A stretch of DNA of 64,000 nt from Psychrobacter fulvigenes (GTDB lineage Bacteria; Pseudomonadota; Gammaproteobacteria; Pseudomonadales; Moraxellaceae): NCBI RefSeq assembly GCF_904846155.1, contig NZ_CAJGZP010000001.1, positions 2,914,001-2,978,000 of the forward strand. Reading direction: 5' to 3'. Each line of letters begins with the position of its first letter. Position 1 is the stretch's first letter. The notes below the pieces were generated by a model, which saw only the letters and a list, made by a program, of their open reading frames with translations, was not told the DNA's origin and did not search any database. A program made the translations under genes and the position numbers. Below are positions 17,806-25,730 of the stretch, piece after piece.

Positions 17806-20118
17806 ATGTCCGATGTTATTGATAATACCATTGCCCCCACTCTCTCAAGCGACCCGATGGATACCCGCTCTGTGGCAGAGTTCACTGAGCAAGCTTATCT
17901 CAACTATGCCATGTACGTCATCATGGATCGTGCGTTGCCCAATATCGCTGACGGTCTCAAGCCCGTACAGCGCCGCATCGTCTATGCCATGAGCGAGCTG
18001 GGTCTCAAATCTACTGCCAAGCCCAAAAAGTCAGCGCGTACCGTCGGTGACGTGCTGGGTAAATATCATCCACATGGCGACAGTGCCTGTTATAAAGCCA
18101 TGGTATTGATGGCGCAGCCATTCAGCTATCGCTATCCGCTGATTACGGGACAAGGTAACTGGGGTAGCCCAGATGATCCCAAATCCTTTGCCGCCATGCG
18201 TTATACCGAAGCCAAAATGTCCGCTTATGCCAATACTTTGCTTGCAGAACTAGGACAAGGCACGGTCGATTGGCAAGATAACTTTGACGGCTCCATGCAA
18301 GAACCTGTGACCTTGCCTGCACGCTTGCCCAATATTTTACTCAATGGCACCACAGGCATCGCTGTCGGTATGGCAACAGACATCCCGCCGCATAACCTCA
18401 ATGAAGTGGTACGCGCGGCTATTCGTCTGCTAAAAAATCCTGAGCTATCGGTGAAGCAGCTCACCCAGTCGATACCAGCGCCTGATTTGCCAACCCCAGC
18501 TGAAATCATCACCAGTAAAAAAGACTTGCAAGCCATGTATGAGAGCGGTCGTGGCAGCTATAAAATGCGCGCGACTTTTCATGTAGATCCTAAAGAAAAA
18601 AACCTTGTCATCATCGATGCGCTCCCCTACCAAGTCTCAGGTAATAAGATTCAAGAGCAAATCGCCAAGCTCATGACCGACAAAAAGCTGCCATGGATTA
18701 CTGATATTCATGATGAATCAGATCATGAAAACGCCTGCCGTATCGTACTCGAGCTGCGCTCAAGTCGCGTCGATGTCGAGCGTGTCATGAGCCATCTGTT
18801 TGCCAGTACCGACCTAGAAAGCAATTACCGCGTCAATATGAATATGATCGGCCTAAACGGTAAGCCGCAAGTCAAAAACCTAAAAGAAATATTAGAAGAA
18901 TGGCTGGTAAGCCGCCGTTCAGTGGTCACGCGCCGATTACAATATCGTCTCGACAAAATCGATAAGCGTTTGCATATCCTCGCAGGCTTATTGATTGCCT
19001 ATCTAAATATCGATGAAGTGATACGCATCATCCGTGAAGAAGACGATCCAAAATTATCATTAATGCAAGGCTATGATCTGACTGAGATACAGGCCAATGC
19101 TATCTTGGATATTCGTCTGCGTCAGTTAGCCAAGCTAGAAGAGATTGAGCTGCGCCGTGAGCAAGATGAGCTTGCTGCCGAACGCGCCATTATTCAAGAG
19201 TATTTGGACAATCCAGACAGCTTAACCAATCTGATGATTGATGAGCTGACTGCCGACATGAAAGAGCACGGCAACGAGCGCGTCTCGCCACTAGCAGAAC
19301 GCGAAGAAGCGCAAGCTTTGAAAGAATCTGATCTGGTGCCAAGCGAGCCAATTACCGCGATACTATCAAAAGCAGGTTGGATACGCGCCGCCAAAGGTCA
19401 CGACGTCGATGCCACTGGAATGACCTACCGTTCAGGCGATGGGTATCAGGCACACGTGCGCGGTAAATCCAATGAAAAAATCTACGTGCTCGATAGCACA
19501 GGCCGCAGCTATAGTATCGAGGCGCACAATTTGGCCTCTGCCCGTGGTCAAGGCGATCCACTCACCAGCGTACTCAAACCGCCAGCGGGTGCCAGCTTCG
19601 AGCAGTTATTAACCGGTGCTGATAATCAACGCATCATCCTTGCCAGCTCGGCAGGTTATGGCTTTATCAATACACTTGGCAATCTCGATAGTACGCAAAA
19701 AGCAGGCAAAAATATCATTAACTTTGCCGCTGATAGTCGGCTGTTGCCTGTCACGCGTATCGACGCACCAACAGCTACTGAAGCTACATCAGAAGATGGC
19801 AACGGTACAGAAGCCGCTAGCCTGACACCAGACCATGTCGCCGTGGTGACCAATGCGGGATACTTACTGATATTTGAGTTGAGCGATTTGCCTGAGCAGG
19901 CACGTGGTAAGGGCAATAAGATGATTAATCTCAAAGGTGATGAAGAAGTGCTCGCCATTACGCCATTACGTCAGCAAGACAGCTTAGTCATTACTGCGGG
20001 TAAGCGTCATGTGACCTTAAAACCAATGGACTTGGCGAACTATACTGGCAAACGTGGCAATCGCGGTGGGCAGTTGCCAAGAGGCTTTCAGAATGTGACG
20101 AGTGTTGAGGTTGGGTGA
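17806..20118 (+). CDS. parC: DNA topoisomerase IV subunit A
   Basis: ParC is the DNA-cleaving subunit of topoisomerase IV, which decatenates daughter chromosomes with ParE. The 770-residue protein has [20 protein letters not shown] at the N-terminus, the quinolone-determining region [20 protein letters not shown], the active-site [10 protein letters not shown] (catalytic Tyr), [24 protein letters not shown], the tower/coiled-coil region and a C-terminal beta-pinwheel with degenerate repeats. Ser93 (E. coli Ser80) is intact, but residue 97, equivalent to E. coli Glu84, is Lys (codon AAA at 18094-18096). parE is not in the window. Confidence 0.96.
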   Translation: MSDVIDNTIAPTLSSDPMDTRSVAEFTEQAYLNYAMYVIMDRALPNIADGLKPVQRRIVYAMSELGLKSTAKPKKSARTVGDVLGKYHPHGDSACYKAMVLMAQPFSYRYPLITGQGNWGSPDDPKSFAAMRYTEAKMSAYANTLLAELGQGTVDWQDNFDGSMQEPVTLPARLPNILLNGTTGIAVGMATDIPPHNLNEVVRAAIRLLKNPELSVKQLTQSIPAPDLPTPAEIITSKKDLQAMYESGRGSYKMRATFHVDPKEKNLVIIDALPYQVSGNKIQEQIAKLMTDKKLPWITDIHDESDHENACRIVLELRSSRVDVERVMSHLFASTDLESNYRVNMNMIGLNGKPQVKNLKEILEEWLVSRRSVVTRRLQYRLDKIDKRLHILAGLLIAYLNIDEVIRIIREEDDPKLSLMQGYDLTEIQANAILDIRLRQLAKLEEIELRREQDELAAERAIIQEYLDNPDSLTNLMIDELTADMKEHGNERVSPLAEREEAQALKESDLVPSEPITAILSKAGWIRAAKGHDVDATGMTYRSGDGYQAHVRGKSNEKIYVLDSTGRSYSIEAHNLASARGQGDPLTSVLKPPAGASFEQLLTGADNQRIILASSAGYGFINTLGNLDSTQKAGKNIINFAADSRLLPVTRIDAPTATEATSEDGNGTEAASLTPDHVAVVTNAGYLLIFELSDLPEQARGKGNKMINLKGDEEVLAITPLRQQDSLVITAGKRHVTLKPMDLANYTGKRGNRGGQLPRGFQNVTSVEVG

Positions 20119-20197
20119 TTGGTATGGTTTTTGCACTAAAAAACTGGAGGATATACCCATATTACACTTTCAATTTCAGAGTATCTAAGGAGTTGTT

Positions 20198-20788
20198 TTG
20201 AAAAAGATAATAGTACTTTCAAGTATATTACTGTGCAATCTAGCGATAGCATATGATGAAAACACAGAATATCAAGTAAGTCAGTATGAATTAGATGAAA
20301 CCAAATATGAAGTTTTGGAGAAAGCGAAACAATACGCACAGTCAGTAGCTTGCATGACAACATTTGATGATGACTCAGAAGAAAACCTCGCCTCAGTAAA
20401 TAATGTTTACCCTATTAACTATTATAAAATGTTCGATGACAGCAAGGTTGCAGGTAATTTTTTAGTGCTATGGGGCGGTGATGTAGGCTGTGCTGGCGGT
20501 AGTGGCACTTATGGATATTCATTAACCGAGTTTCAAAGAATATCTGATAGTAGACCCTTCACTATGTCGAATTCAGATTTATTAATGGACTTATATGAAG
20601 TCAGTGAAATAAATACAAGGTTTATTCAAGACATCAGCTACAACAATAGAACAAATACACTAGAAGTGGTGTCTTTTGAATTTGCACCTAAAGATAGTAA
20701 CTGTTGCCCTAGCTTAAAATACCGATATAATTTCAAAAACTCTGATTATGGTAACTGGAAGCTTTCAGAAAAAGTTAGATTGAATTAA
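20198..20788 (+). CDS. Exported Cys-containing protein of unknown function
   Basis: This 196-residue protein starts at TTG, five bases after a perfect AAGGAG. The first 18 residues (KKIIVLSSILLCNLAIA) form a signal peptide, so the product is periplasmic. The mature part holds a Cys in SVACMTTF, a Gly-rich segment GGDVGCAGGSGTYGY and a terminal pair in SNCCPSLKYRYNF, suggesting disulfides. I recognise no family. Its coding sequence is clearly more AT-rich than parC beside it, and it abuts REP-type repeats and a RAYT gene, consistent with acquired DNA (inference). Confidence 0.6.
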   Translation: MKKIIVLSSILLCNLAIAYDENTEYQVSQYELDETKYEVLEKAKQYAQSVACMTTFDDDSEENLASVNNVYPINYYKMFDDSKVAGNFLVLWGGDVGCAGGSGTYGYSLTEFQRISDSRPFTMSNSDLLMDLYEVSEINTRFIQDISYNNRTNTLEVVSFEFAPKDSNCCPSLKYRYNFKNSDYGNWKLSEKVRLN

Positions 20789-20801
20789 CACAGCAGTTTG
20801 C

Positions 20802-20910
20802 GTAGGGTGGGTTAGTTTTATTAAACTCTCGCAGAGAGTGCGGATAAAACTAACCCACCATTTAAGTTTGAAAAACCTTGGTGGGTTACGCTATCGCTAA
20901 CCCACCCTAC
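20802..20910. repeat. GTAG-headed palindromic REP-like element
   Basis: The 109-base unit begins GTAGGGTGGGTTAG and ends with its complement CTAACCCACCCTAC. An internal palindrome (GGGTTAGTTTTAT ... ATAAAACTAACCC) and a second hairpin around GGTGGGTTACGCTATCGC make a large folded structure. GTAG heads are characteristic of REP sequences mobilised by RAYT transposases, and GTAGGGTGGGTTA-type repeats are common in many bacterial genomes. Confidence 0.75.
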
Positions 20911-20992
20911 CCCAAAGCTTCATTTCTTAATAGCAAAGAAAACCCAAACTACGACCAATAATGAAAAAATCATAAGCTCACCGCTAGCTAAC

Positions 20993-21015
20993 GTAGGCTG
21001 GGCTTTTAGCCCAGC
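20993..21015 (+). repeat. REP sequence flanking RAYT (downstream side)
   Basis: The 23-base hairpin begins with the tetranucleotide GTAG, followed by GCTGGGCTTTTAGCCCAGC (stem GCTGGGCT / AGCCCAGC). It is the exact reverse complement of 21625-21647, and the identity extends to 25 bases with flanks. Confidence 0.85.
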
Positions 21016-21052
21016 AAAACTATGCCAAAAAAAATAACTCTCAAATCAAGAA

Positions 21053-21589
21053 TCAATCATAATCAACTTCAATCCCATCTATACCCGCCCAACCCCAATC
21101 AGACGAATAAAGCCCTTCTTCCACACATTTTTGAAACGTCGAATACGGCCAATCAATAGGACGCGCGATATAACCATGTTTCACCGCGTTGTAATGAATA
21201 TAATCCATGTGGCGCTGATAATCTAACTCATCTCTAATTCTATGCTCCCAATATCGCCGTTGCCAAATACCTCGCTCTCTTCTTCTTATTCTAGAATGGT
21301 TAATGAATTCACTAGCAGACTTTTTGATTTGACGAGAAAAATGCGTTTTTATACTGGCGATAATGACAGCGTAATTGTCGCTATCCTCTGCTAAAGTAAT
21401 GAGCATATGAACATGATCAGGCAACAATACCATCGCGTTAAGTTGAAAATTATGGTTTTGTTTGGTCAGTCGATAGGCTTGACGAAATTCATTGATATGC
21501 TTTGTGAGCAGCTCACTTTTGCGGTTTGATAGATTCATAGTCAGAAAGTAAGTGCCACCTTTAGTCTTATCTCTGATGTAAGTTCGCAT
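21053..21589 (-). CDS. REP-associated tyrosine transposase (RAYT, IS200-like)
   Basis: This 178-residue Y1 transposase has the HUH pair in LLPDHVHMLI (His59, His61) and the RAYT-specific region GIWQRRYWEHRIRDELDYQRHMDYIHYNAVKHGYI with the presumed catalytic Tyr130, then WPYSTF. RAYTs are single-copy, domesticated relatives of IS200/IS605 transposases that bind and cleave REP hairpins with a GTAG/GGAG head. Here the gene is bracketed by two perfectly inverted GTAG-headed REPs (20993-21015 and 21625-21647), its expected substrates. The ORF appears intact; the ribosome site is weak, as expected for low expression. Confidence 0.88.
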   Translation of the reverse strand: MRTYIRDKTKGGTYFLTMNLSNRKSELLTKHINEFRQAYRLTKQNHNFQLNAMVLLPDHVHMLITLAEDSDNYAVIIASIKTHFSRQIKKSASEFINHSRIRRRERGIWQRRYWEHRIRDELDYQRHMDYIHYNAVKHGYIARPIDWPYSTFQKCVEEGLYSSDWGWAGIDGIEVDYD

Positions 21590-21624
21590 GGATTATGCCT
21601 ACAAGGTATTTAAAGAGTTTAAAT

Positions 21625-21647
21625 GCTGGGCTAAAAGCCCAGCCTAC
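21625..21647 (-). repeat. REP sequence flanking RAYT (upstream side)
   Basis: This exact inverted partner of 20993-21015 lies 36 bases upstream of the RAYT start, with its GTAG head reading on the minus strand. Together the pair encloses the RAYT gene in a unit of about 655 bases. Confidence 0.85.
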
Positions 21648-21678
21648 GGTCTAAGTTGATGTTCTAGAGCCAATAGCC

Positions 21679-22281
21679 CTAACCCTGCCGTAACCCCAAA
21701 ATAGGAATAACCAGATCTTCCTCATCGGTCAAGTGTTGCGAGAGCAAATTGGTTGCATCCACCAAAGTCTGATGCAATTGCTCGGCAAGCGCTTTATCTT
21801 CGACCTCACTTCTTGCCAGCAAGTCATTTTGCGCTTGCAATTCATCAAGTAGCGCATCCAAACGCTTATGATCACGCCCTAATATCTCAAAGGCAGGCGC
21901 AAGCTTGGGGTACATAGCGATAAACTCTGGAAAAAACCCTGCGTCCTCTACCCCGTGATGCTGATGTAATTTGAGAATATGCATACTGACGCGCTTGCGA
22001 TACTCGCTCCAGTCAAACTCCCCTGACTGATAGGCTGTACTAATCTGTAGCAAGATACGCTGGCGTTTGCGTATGTTAGTATGTACCTTTATCCATCCTG
22101 ATGTCTTATAGGCATAGTCTGCGCCAAACCATTGATCTGGTGGCAGCTTGTGGTACAAAAACAACCAGCCTACCTCAAGCCGACTGTCAGGATGACGCGG
22201 GGTAATGCTAAACAGATCGTCGTCTGCAGCGTCTTTATTTACCATATCTTTACGAGCCGTGTTTTGAGATGAGTTATTCAT
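21679..22281 (-). CDS. Hemerythrin-like domain protein (paralogue 1)
   Basis: This 200-residue soluble protein has a hemerythrin HHE-type four-helix domain. The di-iron-type ligand pattern is visible as LKLHQHHGVEDAGFFPEF, GRDHKRLDALLDEL and LLSQHLTDEEDLVIPILGL. Such proteins bind iron, oxygen or nitric oxide; the exact role is unknown. The N-terminal 80 residues (RHPDSRLEVGWLFLYHKLPPDQWF) are shared with the paralogue at 23410-24054, which ends with the same DEEDLVIPILGL motif. A HAD hydrolase sits between them. AAGGA lies 7 bases before the ATG. Confidence 0.8.
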   Translation of the reverse strand: MNNSSQNTARKDMVNKDAADDDLFSITPRHPDSRLEVGWLFLYHKLPPDQWFGADYAYKTSGWIKVHTNIRKRQRILLQISTAYQSGEFDWSEYRKRVSMHILKLHQHHGVEDAGFFPEFIAMYPKLAPAFEILGRDHKRLDALLDELQAQNDLLARSEVEDKALAEQLHQTLVDATNLLSQHLTDEEDLVIPILGLRQG

Positions 22282-22538
22282 CAGATAATCCTTATTGCTT
22301 ACTTTTACGGGTGCTATTGGCTTTCTTGACTGTTATGCCCTGATGGTACAATCATGAGCAAGTCTGTTACACAATTTAGTCACAACCAACCCATGCTATG
22401 CCAGTCGTCATGTAGAATGAAGTGACTCATAATAAACAACAATACTGCTTAGACTCTACTACCCAAACCATATCACTTGAGATAGGCCAATCATTTTTGG
22501 CACAGATTAATAATAGAATTTAAATATAAAGGACCATT

Positions 22539-23375
22539 ATGTTTATCATAGATAAAGCCAGCAATACCTATATGAACCATAGAATACCGACACCTAAAAT
22601 CATGTTTTTTGACATTGACGATACCTTAAGTCGTAACGGTATCATTGCCGAACATAACAAAGCGACACTTGAGCAGCTTGCTGAGGCTGATATTAAACTG
22701 GTCATTGCGACAGGACGCTCCAAAGCCATTATCCCAGCAGATATTTTGGCGTTATTGGCTGACGATATATTGGATGCCATCATTTGTATGAATGGACAAT
22801 ACAGCTTTAATAAAGACGGCGTCATCAGTCACTACCCTTTATCAGATGAGCAAACCGATAAAGTCGTTCATCTTTGCAAACAAAGCGGTCTCATTTATAA
22901 GTTTGACTCTGCGACTCACATCGCTTGGTCAAGTGAAAACGAGCGCATACGCGAGTATAACGCCAAGACTCCAACCTCTATCCTTGATCCTGAGTATTAC
23001 CGCTCAAACCCTGTTTATCAATGCTCGGTATTTTTTAATAATCAAGAAGATAAAATGCAAGACGTCGATTTTGCTAAGTATGATTTAAAGCTGGTGCATT
23101 GGCACAATACAGGTGCAGACATCTTGCCGATAGAAGCGTCTAAAGCGCGAGGTATCAAAGATCTCTGCCAGTATTACGCAGTCGATGTAAAAGAGTGCAT
23201 GGCGTTTGGTGACGGTATGAATGACTTAGAGATGTTTGACTTGGTCGGTTATGCCGTCGCAATGGGCGACTCTCAGCCTGCACTCATAGAACGCGCGGAT
23301 TATGTCACTGGTACTATCGAGGAGCATGGCATACAAGCGATACTTGAACGCTTATCGATAGCGGTGCAGTCCTAA
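22539..23375 (+). CDS. HAD-superfamily Cof-type phosphatase
   Basis: This 278-residue protein is of the Cof/YidA class of HAD hydrolases, which dephosphorylate sugar phosphates, nucleotides or flavin-type substrates. Motif I is MFFDIDDTLSRNG (nucleophile Asp and +2 Asp), motif II is IATGRS, the conserved Lys is in IEASKARGI and motif IV is AFGDGMNDLEMF. The type IIB cap lies between motifs II and III. Substrate cannot be inferred. The start at 22539 has AAAGGA five bases upstream; an internal Met at 22572 is less supported. It converges with hemerythrin paralogue 2, with a 34-base gap. Confidence 0.85.
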   Translation: MFIIDKASNTYMNHRIPTPKIMFFDIDDTLSRNGIIAEHNKATLEQLAEADIKLVIATGRSKAIIPADILALLADDILDAIICMNGQYSFNKDGVISHYPLSDEQTDKVVHLCKQSGLIYKFDSATHIAWSSENERIREYNAKTPTSILDPEYYRSNPVYQCSVFFNNQEDKMQDVDFAKYDLKLVHWHNTGADILPIEASKARGIKDLCQYYAVDVKECMAFGDGMNDLEMFDLVGYAVAMGDSQPALIERADYVTGTIEEHGIQAILERLSIAVQS

Positions 23376-23409
23376 ACAACTTATAAAGTATGACAGACGC
23401 TAATAGCCT

Positions 23410-24054
23410 TTACTCTGGGCGCAAGCCTAAGATAGGAATGACCAAGTCCTCCTCATCGCTCAAATGATGCGAGAGTAAAGTGCTACTGGCAACCAAAGTA
23501 TGATGCAAGCGCTCTGCAAGTGCCTTGTCCTCATCTTCACTGTTTGCCAAGGCATTATTGAGCGTTTGCAGCTCATCCAGTAGCGCGTCCAAACGCAGAT
23601 GGTCGCGCTCTAATATCGCAAACCCTGCTTTTAACTGCGGGTACAGGCTCAAAAAATACGGAAAATATCTTCTGTCCTCAATACTGTGGTGCTGATGCAC
23701 TTTAAAAACGTGATCCTCGATACGTGGTAATATCTGCAAGCGATAGTTCGACCAGTTCAGTGCGCCCATTTGATACTCTGCACTTAGCTGCTCTAAGACT
23801 CGTTGACGTTTGCGTATACTGCGATGTATTCCAAGCCAGCTAGCGGTTTTGTACGCATAGTCAGTATCGTACCATTGACTGGCGGGCAGTTTTTCGTATA
23901 GAAATAGCCAGTCTGATTTGAGCCGACTATCAGGATGACGCGGCAACACTTTTACCAAGCTCTCATCCAAATTGCATTGAGTGGCTGTATTTTTAATAGT
24001 GCTGTTCTGACTGGTGCTGTTTTGAACCCTGTTATTTTCAGTACAAGCATCCAT
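23410..24054 (-). CDS. Hemerythrin-like domain protein (paralogue 2)
   Basis: This 214-residue hemerythrin-type protein has the ligand pattern VFKVHQHHSIEDRRYFPYF, ERDHLRLDALLDEL and LLSHHLSDEEDLVIPILGL. It aligns over its length with the 21679-22281 protein, apart from a longer polar N-terminus (about 35 residues, Asn/Thr-rich). The arrangement hemerythrin-HAD-hemerythrin suggests duplication around the HAD gene. The ribosome site is AAGGA, 7 bases before the ATG. Confidence 0.8.
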   Translation of the reverse strand: MDACTENNRVQNSTSQNSTIKNTATQCNLDESLVKVLPRHPDSRLKSDWLFLYEKLPASQWYDTDYAYKTASWLGIHRSIRKRQRVLEQLSAEYQMGALNWSNYRLQILPRIEDHVFKVHQHHSIEDRRYFPYFLSLYPQLKAGFAILERDHLRLDALLDELQTLNNALANSEDEDKALAERLHHTLVASSTLLSHHLSDEEDLVIPILGLRPE

Positions 24055-24284
24055 CGTATCGTCCTTATGCAGTATTCTTGCATCTTCTGTTTTTTCTATT
24101 TCTGTCGTTGAGCCTTATCTTAATCTTATTGATGACCACTTATGAATCAAGATGGCTAAAAACTAAAGCAGCTCGAATAGCTTATTAATAAAATTAAATG
24201 CAAACAATCAATTATGTAGCTTATATATAAGGCTATTTGATTGAATAACAACCTATCCCTTGGCTATCATTGATCATCCCATAT

Positions 24285-25635
24285 GAACTACCCACCACCT
24301 ATAGAGGTGGCGGTTTCTTAGGTAATACCCCTACTTGATACGATGTTTTGTATCAGCGGTTAGGTAAATTGACTAAGCTAACCCCGTCGCACCGACGGTT
24401 TTGAGTGTTGCCAGCTTCAATCCTTCGTTTAGGATATTGATACTGGCGTTGATGTCTCTATCATTGTCCTGCAAGCAACTTGGGCAATTCCATGTCCTCA
24501 CCTGTAATGGTAGCTCAGCTTTAGTCAGTAAGTGCCCACAGCCTGAGCAGGTCTTAGAAGATGGATACCATCTATCAACTTTGACTAGCTTTTTACCGTA
24601 CCAGTCCGCTTTATAAGCCAGCATGGTAGTAAAGGCTGACCATGAGCTGTCTGATATGGCTTTGGACAGTTTTTTGTTCTTGACCATACCCTTACATTCA
24701 AATCCTCTATGGCAATCACATCGTGGTTTTCGATGAGATTGAATGAGAGTTTGTGTAGAAAGTCTTTTCGGCAATTGGTGATACGCTCGTAGACTTTGGC
24801 GACATTGATTTTTTGCTTTTGGTAGTTGCGACTGTCTGATAATTTGCGATTGGCGGCTTTAGCACCCTCTCGTCGTTTGGCTAAAATCTTTTGTTCCCGC
24901 GCAAGCTTATTTTGCAGCTTTGATAGAAACTTAGGATTAGCCACTTTTGTGCCATCCGATAAGACGATAAAGTCGGTTAAGCCTAAATCAATACCTACTT
25001 TTGAGTGTGTTTTAGTGAATGGTTCGACAACCGTTTCAACCAATAAACTGACAAAATACTTACCTGTAGGCTCTTTACTGATGGTCGCTGACTTGATTAA
25101 GCCATTAATAACACTTGGGAATTTGGCGTTGATATGACCAATCTTAGGCAGTTTGACGCTGTTAGCTGTGACCGCTACTGTGCCTTTTTGATTATTGGTG
25201 GTGTAGCTATCGCGTTGTCCTTTTTTTTTGAATTTTGGGAAGCCAAAACCTTTGAAGAATTTACTATAAGCGGCTCTAAGATTTTGCTGGACGTTAGCCA
25301 GTGCCAGACTATCGACTTCTTTTAGCCATTCAAACTCTTTTTTGTATTGTGCAGGAGTGTTTTTAAGCTCGGTCTTATGCTCGTTGTAATGATCAATCTT
25401 GTCACTAAGCATCCTATTCCACATAAAGCGTGTGCAGCCGAATGATTTGGCAAAGAATATTTGCTGCGCTTCATTGGGGTACAGCCTGACTTTATAGGCC
25501 TTTAGGATTTGCTTGGTCATAAGGAGCTTGTTGTTAATTGGCGTTATAATTATTAATTATAATACCATAGGGAGTAAGGGTAGTTACCAATAACACATTC
25601 ATACCACTACTTTAGAAGTAGGGGAATTCTGCGCT
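24285..25635 (-). mobile_element. TnpB-only IS200/IS605-type element (IS1341-like), decayed
   Basis: One tnpB-type gene without an accompanying tnpA is flanked by short hairpins rather than terminal inverted repeats: CCACCTATAGAGGTGG at 24295-24310 on the 3' side of tnpB, and an imperfect 9-base stem at 25604-25624 on the 5' side. Subterminal hairpins are how IS200/IS605 elements mark their ends. The boundaries given are approximate. The 3' hairpin region would also carry the guide (omega) RNA, if one exists. The gap 24055-24372 contains this end and nothing else recognisable. Confidence 0.65.
24373..25520 (-). pseudogene. tnpB: TnpB RNA-guided nuclease homologue broken by a one-base deletion
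   Basis: The first frame (25520 down to about 24693) encodes the N-terminal helix-turn-helix region (YKVRLYPNEAQQIFFAKSFGCTRFMWN), RuvC-I Asp178 in VGIDLGLTDF and RuvC-II Glu272 in IAIEDLNV. After Val276 the frame is lost. The continuation KGMVKNKKLSKAISDSSW, the zinc ribbon (CSGCG ... CPSC) and RuvC-III DRDINASINIL are encoded in another frame to 24373. Restoring one A in the GTAAGGG around 24692 would join them. TnpB proteins are guide-RNA-directed DNA nucleases; this copy should lack its third catalytic acid unless frameshifting occurs. The rest of the reading frame is undamaged, so the lesion looks recent. Confidence 0.88.
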
Positions 25636-25643
25636 GAAATGTT

Positions 25644-25682
25644 AAAAAACCCCTTGTCAGCTATGAACTGACAAGGGGTTTT
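25644..25682 (-). terminator. Rho-independent terminator after the AbgT transporter gene
   Basis: A perfect 15-base-class stem AAAACCCCTTGTCAG / CTGACAAGGGGTTTT with a short loop has T runs on the minus strand. It lies about 50 bases after the transporter stop. Confidence 0.88.
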
Positions 25683-25730
25683 AGTTTTTAAATAACGCCT
25701 GAACCTTATTAGCGATTATTTACATAGCAA

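Noticed and set aside
24693..24774. Apparent start of the 133-codon frame overlapping tnpB
   Set aside because: This upstream part is read out of frame from the intact first half of tnpB; only the portion after about 24692 is genuine TnpB sequence.
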